Shown piece by piece: positions 11,720 through 20,400 of a stretch of 64,000 nucleotides of DNA. Under the pieces are notes generated by a model. It worked only from the letters and a program-made list of their open reading frames with translations. It did no database searches and had not been told where the DNA came from. The translations under genes and the position numbers were made by a program. The DNA is from Labyrinthula sp. Ha. Taxonomy: Eukaryota; Sar; Bigyra; Labyrinthulida; Labyrinthulaceae. Position 1 is the first letter of the stretch. Every line of letters starts with the position of its first letter. The stretch spans positions 62,001 to 126,000 of the forward strand of contig JAALGZ010000012.1 in assembly GCA_015227615.1 (NCBI GenBank), in the 5' to 3' direction.

Positions 11720-14512
11720 TTAATCAGAACCCTCATACCTTAAATCTGGAGCTACAATTATGAGAAAAACAATCCATGGAAGGTTCATTGACAATGCAAG
11801 CAACATTTCAAACCACCCAGACAATTGGAACTTTCTTAATGTTATTCGAAGTCTTTCCCGTAGAAGTTCTCTGAATTTATACTCATCTGCGCTAATTTCT
11901 GCAGGGAGAACGATGTACCCATCCTCGTGACAACTACCTTGATAACTGAATATATCCAAACTGATGCTCTTGTAAAATGCAGCGATTACGCCTCGCATAA
12001 TATAATGTCTACTTATGTTCAAGCAAATGTACATGAAGAAAGAAAGCAAGCCAATGAGGAAGTAGGAGTGTAAACCCCATTCGGCAGTACAAGAAGCATC
12101 AAAGCTAAATTTTGCCATTGCCTTACCTGAAACACCTGGGCATGCTATATCGCACTCTGAAACGTCTTGACATTGATACAAAGCGAGTTCATCATAGAAT
12201 TCAACGCTATGAGTTTCTGACGTTATTACAAATACTGCATCATCACATTCAAGTTCAATGCTCTCCTCAATCAGAGGCGCAATAAGAGTCCCAGCTTCAT
12301 TATCAAAAGCAGTCCAGTTTATACATTCAGCATACGGTGCAAAGATAATTTCAAGTTCTCGTATTTCTTCTATGACATTTAGGTAATTGGATTGTTGGTC
12401 GTCTCTTTCTTTTAAACTGGCTGAAAGATAGTCTCTACAGGTAAGCTCTCTTTCTGCATTTAGTGTATCAACAGTTGTTACGAATAGCTCATCTCCTTCT
12501 CTAGAAGCATAGTTTTTTGCTATACTCAAGACGTTTCTAAATATCATAGTTCCATCGGCAATTTCTGGAATATCTTCAAAACTATGTTTAATACATCCTT
12601 CAACATATGCTGAATATAGTGGGTTGTAAGCAATGTAAATAAGTGTAACTATTGATATCAATGTGGCAACAAGAAAGAATAATATAACAAGTGGATTAGT
12701 GATAATCTTTACAGCGGTCTGAATGCCTGTTTGTTTCGGGGAGAAAACTTTGGCATCATCTGCTACCATGTCTGCAGGTGGAGTGTTTATCCCTGAGATG
12801 CTCCAATATTTTCTGATCAGAAGAACCGACTGCAATATCCGCCAAATTGTATCGAATAAAACTCCAAGATCACTAATCTGCATTAACCCGGTTTTAAATG
12901 CTGTGTAGTACTTTTCTGGATAGTTGTAAAGAGAAAAGTTCCTGCCATCACTGATGTTTAGAAGATTCGATGCTCTTTGATCAGCATTGGAAAAAACTTC
13001 ATCGACTCGTTCATCAATAGTTGTATCAGGAACAAACTCTAAATCTTCTGCGATCTTTTCAGCAAAATTTGTATCAACTGAAACATTTGATATTTCTAGT
13101 TGTTCATAGCCAACTGTTAAGTTATTTATGAAAGATTGGTTCATGGCGCTGATTTCCTCATACAAAGCAGCTAATTTGGCAAGCTGCTCATTTTTCTTGG
13201 CATTCAGTTCCTCTCTAGCTTCTATTACAGCTTCTTGAAACGATTCTGTTGACAACTCGGGCGGAAAGGATTCAAATCTATCTGTTTTTAGGCTAAGTCT
13301 TTGGTAGTCGAAGATTTCACGTTGTGCAGGAGTAAGTCTGTCGACAACATCGCCAAGAGAAACAATTGTCTCAGCAATATCTTCGTAGTCTTCGTACAAT
13401 TCTTTGTACGATTCCAGTTGTCTTAGGTAGTTTTCAAAATCTGCTTCTAATGCCGAAACGCTGTCAAACTGAAGTCTAAAAAGCACATCTACATCGCAAC
13501 TTACAACCTCGCCCTCAGCATCAAAAACTGTTTTATTACCAAAACATGCCTCAAATGCTAAAATCGGTGCTGTTAAGTTGGCCTCCAACTCTTCCATCGA
13601 AGGTAAATAAACTTGGATTTGCTGTGAAAGGTTTGCAACTGCATTTGGTAAAGTCTCTCCAAAGTACTGTTCATCATAAGCTCTACGTTCATCAACCTGC
13701 TTCTGGAAGTTAAGAAGCACATCATTTGCACTGTTTTGAGTATTCTCTGCGACCCTAACCGCCTCTGCAGCCTTTGCCTGTCTCGCACTTGCCTCATCAA
13801 CAGCCTCATCTGTACACAGTAGTCCTGCATCGACAAACCTAAATTCCGAAGGTAAATGTTCTCCATCGAGTTGCTTCAAAATATCACTAATTTGCACATT
13901 CAAACTGGAACACTGGGACTTTACTGTGTTAAGGGAGTTCAAATGATCCGCATTACCTTCAAGAACTGTAGTGTAGCGAGAAATTTCCTTAATCTTCTGC
14001 TCTTGGAAGGATACATTACATTGACCCGATAGACTAAGAACACAGTTCTTGTACCCGCTTTGCTGTCTTACGGTTTCTTGCTGTAGTGCAATGACTTCTT
14101 TCTCAATGTGTTCAAAGGAAGGGGAGTCAAGGATTAATCTGATCAAGGCTCTGCATACTGCGAAAGAAGTTGTCCAAAGGAGGATGATTGCAAATACACA
14201 AAGAGCAGTTCTTCCTTTGTACTTCTTCTTCTCTACAGTCTTAATCAAGTTTTTAATTTTATTCTGCTCTTTGTCGTCTGAAAAAATCTCCTCATCGGAT
14301 TCCCCCTCGTCTTCTCGAAGAACGTCAGAAATTCTTTTTCTTCTGTGGCTCTCTATTTGCTCGATATTCCATTGGATTCTTCGTCGTTTTTTTCTAACTA
14401 ACCTAGGTTCATGATCTGGTTCTTCACCATGTGAGCTGGCAACATTCTTTTCAGATCGTTCAGAGTCTTGCCTCCTGTAGTCGGTGCCTTCTCTACCATT
14501 CTGGTCGTACAT
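11720..14512 (-). CDS. large four-pass membrane protein, paralogue A of an unrecognised family
   Basis: A 930-aa protein of a family I do not recognise. The N-terminus (about 100 aa) is highly charged, with Arg/Lys clusters followed by acidic Ser-rich patches. TM1 lies at about 101-123 (LLWTTSFAVCRA). A roughly 465-aa domain follows, rich in Glu/Gln/Ala helices with coiled-coil character and several N-x-S/T sequons. TM2 is at about 592-620 (ITNPLVILF...YIAYNPLYSAY). A second domain of about 175 aa carries several cysteines (CQDVSECDIAC, SFDASC). TM3 (HSYFLIGLLSFFMYICLNIS) and TM4 (NLPWIVFLIIV) close the protein. The sequons suggest that the two large domains are lumenal or extracellular. ATG 14512 is chosen because the frame upstream of it has no ATG and unlike composition. 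A full-length paralogue lies at 27329-30160. The long helical ectodomain recalls prominin-type proteins only in outline; I do not assign a function. Confidence 0.85.
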   Translation of the reverse strand: MYDQNGREGTDYRRQDSERSEKNVASSHGEEPDHEPRLVRKKRRRIQWNIEQIESHRRKRISDVLREDEGESDEEIFSDDKEQNKIKNLIKTVEKKKYKGRTALCVFAIILLWTTSFAVCRALIRLILDSPSFEHIEKEVIALQQETVRQQSGYKNCVLSLSGQCNVSFQEQKIKEISRYTTVLEGNADHLNSLNTVKSQCSSLNVQISDILKQLDGEHLPSEFRFVDAGLLCTDEAVDEASARQAKAAEAVRVAENTQNSANDVLLNFQKQVDERRAYDEQYFGETLPNAVANLSQQIQVYLPSMEELEANLTAPILAFEACFGNKTVFDAEGEVVSCDVDVLFRLQFDSVSALEADFENYLRQLESYKELYEDYEDIAETIVSLGDVVDRLTPAQREIFDYQRLSLKTDRFESFPPELSTESFQEAVIEAREELNAKKNEQLAKLAALYEEISAMNQSFINNLTVGYEQLEISNVSVDTNFAEKIAEDLEFVPDTTIDERVDEVFSNADQRASNLLNISDGRNFSLYNYPEKYYTAFKTGLMQISDLGVLFDTIWRILQSVLLIRKYWSISGINTPPADMVADDAKVFSPKQTGIQTAVKIITNPLVILFFLVATLISIVTLIYIAYNPLYSAYVEGCIKHSFEDIPEIADGTMIFRNVLSIAKNYASREGDELFVTTVDTLNAERELTCRDYLSASLKERDDQQSNYLNVIEEIRELEIIFAPYAECINWTAFDNEAGTLIAPLIEESIELECDDAVFVITSETHSVEFYDELALYQCQDVSECDIACPGVSGKAMAKFSFDASCTAEWGLHSYFLIGLLSFFMYICLNISRHYIMRGVIAAFYKSISLDIFSYQGSCHEDGYIVLPAEISADEYKFRELLRERLRITLRKFQLSGWFEMLLALSMNLPWIVFLIIVAPDLRYEGSD

Positions 14513-16706
14513 TCTTTGAAAATAAGATATGAAAAAAACCTCTAAAACTGTATTATTTAAAATATTCTTGTTCTTGTAGCGCTTTGAAACCTTCTTTGAA
14601 TCGGATATTATTAATATTGTGTTGTTTATCAAACTGCGAACCCTCAATATGAAACTTATGCAGTAAAATGGAACACACTAAACGACCCAAATATAGTCAA
14701 TATTGAGACATAGTAGCACTGATCTCATTCCCAAGTTTTTGTGTTGTTAGTAAGTAAATGTATGTTACGGTCTTCTCAGACAAGTACAAAAGCGGGCAAG
14801 TGAATCCAGTGCTTGTCTGGAAATAATTTTGGGCTTTGAAGAAAAAAAAAACAATTCTTAGCGTTATGGGAAAAGACTCCAGTCATACCTCTAATGAGGT
14901 CCCAGAGGTTAGGAGGGTTCGAAGTAATCTTGGCTGTTGGTAAATAACCTCGTTGGTAGTTTCTTCTTTACAACATAAGAACTATCAAGCAAAACCTGAG
15001 TTAGAAATACTTGAAACCAAAGACGAAAGTTTAGGTACATGTTACCGTACTGTTAGCTCCTTACCAGGAAGCTGTGACGTAGCCACCTTGGTGTGCATCT
15101 TTTGCGGAAAAGTTAGACAGGCTAGCTCTCTTGTTAGCGGTGTGATTATTCGCTAAGAAGATACCCTCAAAGCCAAAGAATATGGTTCAAGCACAAGAGC
15201 AGCATAATATCGCAAATATTATATTCATTTCGCATCAGGAAATGACATATTCCAAGGTCAAAGTGCCTCTGAATCAAACAGAGCAAGGGAGATTCACTAC
15301 CACACGCCCAGGTCCAGGGACACATGCAAACAAAATTCTTACATTTCAGTAAAACTCCAGCTCCTAAAGAGGATATAAGTAATGAATCCACCATCACAAA
15401 CATGATTTCAGGACCTTAGTAACTAGGCGAGCCCTCAGGACAGGATTATGATACCTTCAAAGCAACAGAGCATGTCAAGAAAAGTCGAACAAAAAGGTAA
15501 GGAACTATATGCCAAACTGTTTTCTTCTAAATCCTTGCAATTTCACGAATATATAACATCTGCAAAATTCAGAAATAACCCTTTACCAAGAGGTATATGC
15601 TATTACATACGAGGAACTGTAATTTCCAAATCTGTGGGCATTAATAATTTAATATTAAGTACTTTATATTTAAAGAAATGGATAGGAAAGTTAAAATTGA
15701 TTTCGAATCGAATGACTTTCCTATCTTGAACTCAAACAATAGCTTGTTTCATTGGAAGATTGTCCGATGTATTGCTACACAACAAATATCAAGAGTTGGA
15801 AACGTGGTATATTTTATTTTCATGACAATATGAGAGCTTGTAATTTTCAAAAAAAATTAGGTAGTTCCAAATCAGAAAATTATCTTAGCGTTTCAATGAA
15901 GAAATGTGCTTGTGGTGTTACAAAGCTTGAGGGATAGCAATGAATCAAGAAGTGAAGAGAAACTTAGCATTGGCCCCACAGTCCCCAATAATTCACAAAA
16001 CAAAGGAGACGCTTCAATTTAAGAATTATTTTAATTTCCAGACATCTGGTAAGTTTCTAACACTTTTTTTAGTTATCTTCTAAGATATGGTTTCCCGCTC
16101 TAATGTAACAGTTTTGGATTATAAGCGTCTAATTAATAGCTTAGTGTTACTACACCTCTTCCTCATTGTAAGAGTTTTTAGTATAGCGATAGAGAGGTTG
16201 GAAATAAGTTAGTCACTGCTACTGAAAATATTGTTGCTATAAAGGGATACTAGCTTCGAGTTTTGCCCATTCTTTTTCGCCATGCACGCGCATAACTGTT
16301 TTCTTTCTGCTGTTTTTAATCCTAAAAATTTCATTCCATCTTTTTTTGTTTTTGCCAAAATTAAATTTAAAATTCCAAACCCAAATTAATAGCCTGTAAA
16401 AAAGATAAGTGTGGAAAGGTCAAAAGAGAACGATTTAAAGTAAGGCAGAGATATAGCAAACATTGAAGCTATCAGCAATTTCATCTAAGTGCATGGATAC
16501 TTTGTGCTTTGTCACAGATGAACGAAAATATTAATGTGTTGAAGTTTCAAGTCAATTAAGAGTCCAAGTATTACTACCTACAAATCTCAGAGGTCAATTT
16601 ATCAAGAAGACCTCCTGCTTAAGAATAAGCTCAAGTGAAGATTGTATTCATGGTGGTCTTATCTATTGACATAGATTGTATCTACGAAAAACGTTCTGTA
16701 ACAATT
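14513..16706. other. intergenic spacer, possible transposase debris
   Basis: No gene is supported. Frames at about 15448-15729 and, in another frame, 15674-15800 show faint resemblance to the C-terminal part of piggyBac-type transposases (an RGTV patch, then HWKIVR preceding a T-rich strand). The match is too weak to call an element. Confidence 0.3.
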
Positions 16707-16922
16707 TCAAGCTAGTCTAGAGTTGAAAATGTCAATGATTTCAAAGTCAAGGTCTGGATGGACACTACATGAAATGTTTTCTCTTTCGGTCAGATACAAC
16801 TCAAAGCAATAAATAATAAAAACTGTTTCTCTACCCTCACAAGATAAATACATATTTTCAATAGATAAATCGAACACAAGCCCAGCATAGCCTTTGGGAA
16901 TTCTTACAAGATACAACTGCAT
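16707..16922 (-). CDS. small hypothetical protein, 71 aa
   Basis: An ATG-initiated frame starts 76 bp from the divergent start at 16999. It encodes a mixed-composition, apparently globular 71-aa peptide (begins MQLYLVRIPKGYAG, with several Cys, Tyr and acidic residues). Amino-acid usage looks more protein-like than the nearby chance frames, and head-to-head placement with a real gene fits the style of this genome. I recognise no domain. It may be one exon of a longer gene or a chance frame. Confidence 0.35.
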   Translation of the reverse strand: MQLYLVRIPKGYAGLVFDLSIENMYLSCEGRETVFIIYCFELYLTERENISCSVHPDLDFEIIDIFNSRLA

Positions 16923-16998
16923 CGCGGAGAAAAATAGAACCGGAAATTACCCAAAACTGATGCATATTGAAATCGTCATGTACTGAACACAATAGCAA

Positions 16999-18741
16999 AT
17001 GAATCAGGTACAAACTGAAGCTGCTGTCGAAGAACAGGTAGTCCCATATAATATCTGCGACATTCTGTTATCTCTATTTAAATTCAAGGACAGAGAAGAT
17101 CTTATTATAAAGATAATCGAAAGGGATTTGAGTGCAGCCTCTATTCAAGAGAATCCAGTAGTCTTCTTCAAAGAGTTTGTTCAGAATATCCCTTTCTTTA
17201 CTCAACTTTTGGTACATTATGACCATAAGTGGCAAAAGGACCCACTTCATAAATTTCTTTTTGAAGTCCTTCTTCCAGCAGTTCCCACGCAAAAAACTTA
17301 TGCTCCAAACTTCATTTTCCTTCGTCTGTTCCTTGAGCTATCGCTGGTTATTTTCGACGCTTATAAGCAAAGCAATTTAGAAATTTTTCAGCGATCAGCA
17401 GAACTGCGTCTGCTCCTAATCTCCCATGTCAGCAACGTTGCCGTGGTTAACAACATCCAGCCATTCCAAAGTGTTCTTATCAAGGACAAGAAAGAACACG
17501 TCTACGATTTAAAGTCTGGATTGTTTTATTGCACTCACCTCGAAACAAAGCAGATATTGTTTTATTTAGATTTTGTATCTGAAAATATTTCTGTTAACTT
17601 TCCTAACGGATATGAAGATGAGGAAAAATCTAAGGAGTTTTCCCTTGGAGACTTAACCGTTAAAGCGCATAATAAGACGCTAAAGAAAAGATGGGTAAAA
17701 AATATAGAATCAACTTTGGAAAGTATTGAGAAGCTTGATGAACTTTTTTTAAAAAAAATTAGGTTATTGTTGCTGGTTGCCAACCACAAGACTGGAAGCT
17801 CAACAAGCAGGTTAGCTAAGAACACTGGTTTTGATCCATTTGAAACGAACTTAAGGACTTTGGGATCATTTAATGAAGCAACAGCTCTGAAAACGGGGCA
17901 TTATATGACAAATGTTTATCAGTTCTCCCGAGGTCAGCTAGTAGCTAAAGATATTGATCACAGACAGGAAAGATTGCAAAGACTCATCCTTGAACAACTT
18001 CGCTTTGGCTTGCAAACTCCGGAGATTTTGATTATACCTAGTACGAAGAAAGATTGTCTTGTGTCATTTACAGATGTTATACCACATGCACAAAGCTTGG
18101 AAGGTATTAGACGCCATTATTTGCGCCAAGATCCACCAGAAGAGGTGTCTCTACTGGAGCACTTTAGAAGAATAATCCCAAATGACAATGAGTTTGTACC
18201 TTTGCAACATGATTTGGCTGTCCAGTTGGCTAACTATCTTGTTGCTTGGTATTTATTTGATCTGCGAGGTGAGGTAAGCTTCGATGACAATGTTTTGGTT
18301 CATGAGGAAGGTAAGATTGTCTTTCTTAGTTTAGTACCTGGATTTTCAAACGTCAAAGCAAAGAAAGCTAAGTTCTCGAAGGAATTGATAGATGTATTAA
18401 GTTTTACTGCAGAGACACAGATTACTGCAGGAAATGTAGGTGTCAAGAATGCTATTGACATATTAGGTACGCAATGTGTTATCAAATTTAAAGATATTCG
18501 ATTGAGTGAAATTAACGTTGAATTCATGATAAAGTTGAGTGATCTTGGCGTTACAGAAAAGAAGAAAACACTTAAATCAGTCGAAAAATTCATTCAAGAG
18601 TATTCCACCAAAGTGAAGAGGGGAAATGAGAAGGTTGAGAGCACGGGAATGAAAAAATTTTTGACTTGTGCTGAGTCTATATGTGGAAAGAAAAGAGTTC
18701 CTTTGTACAAGAACTATTCAAAGGGAAAGTATGATTACTAA
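16999..18741 (+). CDS. PI3K/PI4K-like protein lacking catalytic residues (probable pseudokinase)
   Basis: This 580-aa protein has a helical N-terminus (about 1-250). Residues about 285-470 read along the phosphatidylinositol 3-/4-kinase fold. LVAKDIDHRQERLQ (315-328) aligns with the 'K..DDLRQE' segment, keeping Lys317. ILIIPSTKKDCLVSF aligns with the 'Y.....S...G.iE' strand. VSLLEHF resembles 'LSLLDYF' of PI4K-beta. The helix ending in NYLVAWYLF occupies the position before the catalytic loop. In that loop the family's D-R-H-N is not present; GEVSFDDN is found instead (N431 may correspond). The D-F-G step reads LVPGF. Phosphotransfer therefore looks unlikely, and a scaffolding role in membrane traffic is an inference. 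The C-terminal 110 aa are Lys-rich. The gene is convergent with the repeat-protein gene, 52 bp away. Confidence 0.55.
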   Translation: MNQVQTEAAVEEQVVPYNICDILLSLFKFKDREDLIIKIIERDLSAASIQENPVVFFKEFVQNIPFFTQLLVHYDHKWQKDPLHKFLFEVLLPAVPTQKTYAPNFIFLRLFLELSLVIFDAYKQSNLEIFQRSAELRLLLISHVSNVAVVNNIQPFQSVLIKDKKEHVYDLKSGLFYCTHLETKQILFYLDFVSENISVNFPNGYEDEEKSKEFSLGDLTVKAHNKTLKKRWVKNIESTLESIEKLDELFLKKIRLLLLVANHKTGSSTSRLAKNTGFDPFETNLRTLGSFNEATALKTGHYMTNVYQFSRGQLVAKDIDHRQERLQRLILEQLRFGLQTPEILIIPSTKKDCLVSFTDVIPHAQSLEGIRRHYLRQDPPEEVSLLEHFRRIIPNDNEFVPLQHDLAVQLANYLVAWYLFDLRGEVSFDDNVLVHEEGKIVFLSLVPGFSNVKAKKAKFSKELIDVLSFTAETQITAGNVGVKNAIDILGTQCVIKFKDIRLSEINVEFMIKLSDLGVTEKKKTLKSVEKFIQEYSTKVKRGNEKVESTGMKKFLTCAESICGKKRVPLYKNYSKGKYDY

Positions 18742-18793
18742 ATACTACACATCTCAACCACTTAAAATAACTTATTGAAAAAAACAGACTACT

Positions 18794-19939
18794 TCAATAT
18801 TTTTCTAGGTCACTAATCCGAACACATGCACCATACTTTAAAGTCAAATTCTTATTAAGAGCTTGCAGGCCGTGCTCGTAGGTATAATTAACAAGCCTAT
18901 CTATCTGATGCGGTTCTTTAGTCTGGCCTTGCTGCTCGTAGAAGTTGATCAAACGCTTTCTAAGTTTAGCTGCCCACTCTTCTTCCAGCTGCACCCCATA
19001 CCTATCTCTCAACGAGTCGTTCAGCTCCTCCCAGGCTACAATACCGTACTGAGCTTCTTCTTCTATTGTACAAGAACCAAATCTGCCAAAATGCCCAAAA
19101 TCCTGAACGAACTGAAAATCAGCAGTTTGATAATCAAAAGTCTCACTTCTATGTTTAATAGCACCAGGTAGAGGTTCATTTTTTATTGTAGATGGATCTT
19201 CCTCCACTTTGGAAGGATCATACTTTTGATAAAACTTAACCAATCTAGTTCTTAGATTGACTATTCTTTCTTCACGTGTTGTCCCCGGTATTTTATATAC
19301 ATCATCCAAGCAAAATCCATATTTATTACGTAATCTAGAGTTCAAGTCATCACGAGACTTTTTAAATGCCAAATCTACCAGTCCTTGAAACGGAGTGTTG
19401 AAAGTAAATCTTGCATTTTCTCGTTTAACAACTACAAAAAACCTTTTCAACTCGTAGCGAATAAAATCTCGGTGATGTACTTGCAAAATAGAACTCCAAT
19501 TTTTCTTCCAGTTGGACACATTGGAAGATGAAAATGCAGACAGACTTTTCATATAATTCTTCTCATACTCCTCATTTAAATCCCTTAAACCAATTCTCTT
19601 CAACTTCTTTAACTCTTGCCTACAAAATTGTCTTAGCTTATTGTCATCAAGAAACTGGTTCCTGTGAAAATTAAGCAGCTGGTGGAACATCTGCTGGTCG
19701 ATATCGGGAAATGAATAAGCAGAAGTCAAAGTATGTCCATATCTTGCCTTAAGCACAGAGTTTAAAGCCAACACTCCATGAATTGAGGCGAACTCCAAGA
19801 ATTCTGATATATCGCTTCTCCTGGGGTTATGCAGCTTGAAGAAGGACTTGAGCTGATCTCTCAGTGTCTCAGATGACACGGTTTCTTGTGGTCTAGTGCT
19901 TTGAGGGTTGTATAAGGGGTAAGATGCTTGAGTTGCCAT
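18794..19939 (-). CDS. five-unit repeat protein of unknown function
   Basis: A 381-aa soluble, basic and aromatic-rich protein from ATG 19939; an upstream GTG is less likely. It is built from about five degenerate units of 50-80 aa. The best share a plan: 'L+.+L..FY....P.K' followed by 'I..L...a...GL.ALN..L..KYG..L'. Examples are LRDQLKSFFKLHNP and HGVLALNSVLKARYG in unit 1, LRTRLVKFYQKYDPSKV in unit 4, and LRKRLINFYEQQG with HGLQALNKNLTLKYG in unit 5. This recalls the short 'FY.KYNP.KV...L..YG' helical repeats found in many protist proteins, for which I know no firm function. No membrane segment or signal peptide is seen. It shares a 248-bp divergent spacer with the small ORF at 20188. Confidence 0.75.
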   Translation of the reverse strand: MATQASYPLYNPQSTRPQETVSSETLRDQLKSFFKLHNPRRSDISEFLEFASIHGVLALNSVLKARYGHTLTSAYSFPDIDQQMFHQLLNFHRNQFLDDNKLRQFCRQELKKLKRIGLRDLNEEYEKNYMKSLSAFSSSNVSNWKKNWSSILQVHHRDFIRYELKRFFVVVKRENARFTFNTPFQGLVDLAFKKSRDDLNSRLRNKYGFCLDDVYKIPGTTREERIVNLRTRLVKFYQKYDPSKVEEDPSTIKNEPLPGAIKHRSETFDYQTADFQFVQDFGHFGRFGSCTIEEEAQYGIVAWEELNDSLRDRYGVQLEEEWAAKLRKRLINFYEQQGQTKEPHQIDRLVNYTYEHGLQALNKNLTLKYGACVRISDLEKY

Positions 19940-20187
19940 AGCTTTTTGCACAGACTCGGAAAGTCTAGTTTTAGTTTTTTCTTAACGGGTGTTTCGGTCT
20001 AATGACTTTCTACTTTTTCCGGGATTCTATTAAGTACCCCTTAACAGCCCATTAGTATCAAACTACCGGTAAGATACCGATAGGTTACTTTATATAAGTT
20101 CTCACTTAAACTTTGTATAAGTTTCTTACTCTACCGGTATCATATCACGATAACATTTTTTCGACGGGAAATAAGAGAAGCTTGAAC
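19940..20187. promoter_or_regulatory. divergent promoter with two TACCGGTA palindromes
   Basis: The perfect 8-bp palindrome TACCGGTA occurs at 20064-20071 and again at 20132-20139, 68 bp apart. A TTATATAA-like box lies between them (about 20090-20098). Closely spaced palindromes in a divergent spacer are candidate binding sites for a dimeric regulator. This is inference. Confidence 0.4.
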
Positions 20188-20400
20188 ATGGGCGCAAGCA
20201 AGGACTTTGACCGGAGTCACGGTATTTCCCGGGTAGAACCAAAGTTTGAATCCGTTAAGAATAGGGAAATGTCGTCACGATCTTTGTCGTGCAAGCACGA
20301 GATATCCAAGAAATTTCTCGTCTTGTTTATGTTGATTGGTTCTTGTCTCTTATTATCTCGAATTGTTTTGCTTAGGCTTTGGTGTTTCTTTGCAGATTGA
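20188..20400 (+). CDS. small predicted single-pass membrane protein, 70 aa
   Basis: ATG 20188 opens a 70-aa frame. It has a polar N-terminal half beginning MGASKDF and one strongly hydrophobic helix (about residues 44-66, LVLFMLIGSCLLLSRIVLL) close to the C-terminus, giving a tail-anchored layout. Glycine follows Met, but the following residues are not a good myristoylation site. Divergent placement next to the repeat-protein gene supports it. The pyrimidine-rich end (TTTCTTTGCAG just before the stop) also leaves room for splicing into a different product. Confidence 0.3.
   Translation: MGASKDFDRSHGISRVEPKFESVKNREMSSRSLSCKHEISKKFLVLFMLIGSCLLLSRIVLLRLWCFFAD

Noticed and set aside
14513-14647. 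45-codon upstream extension of the 930-aa membrane protein
   Set aside because: It has no ATG, differs in composition, and is absent from the paralogue, so ATG 14512 is preferred.
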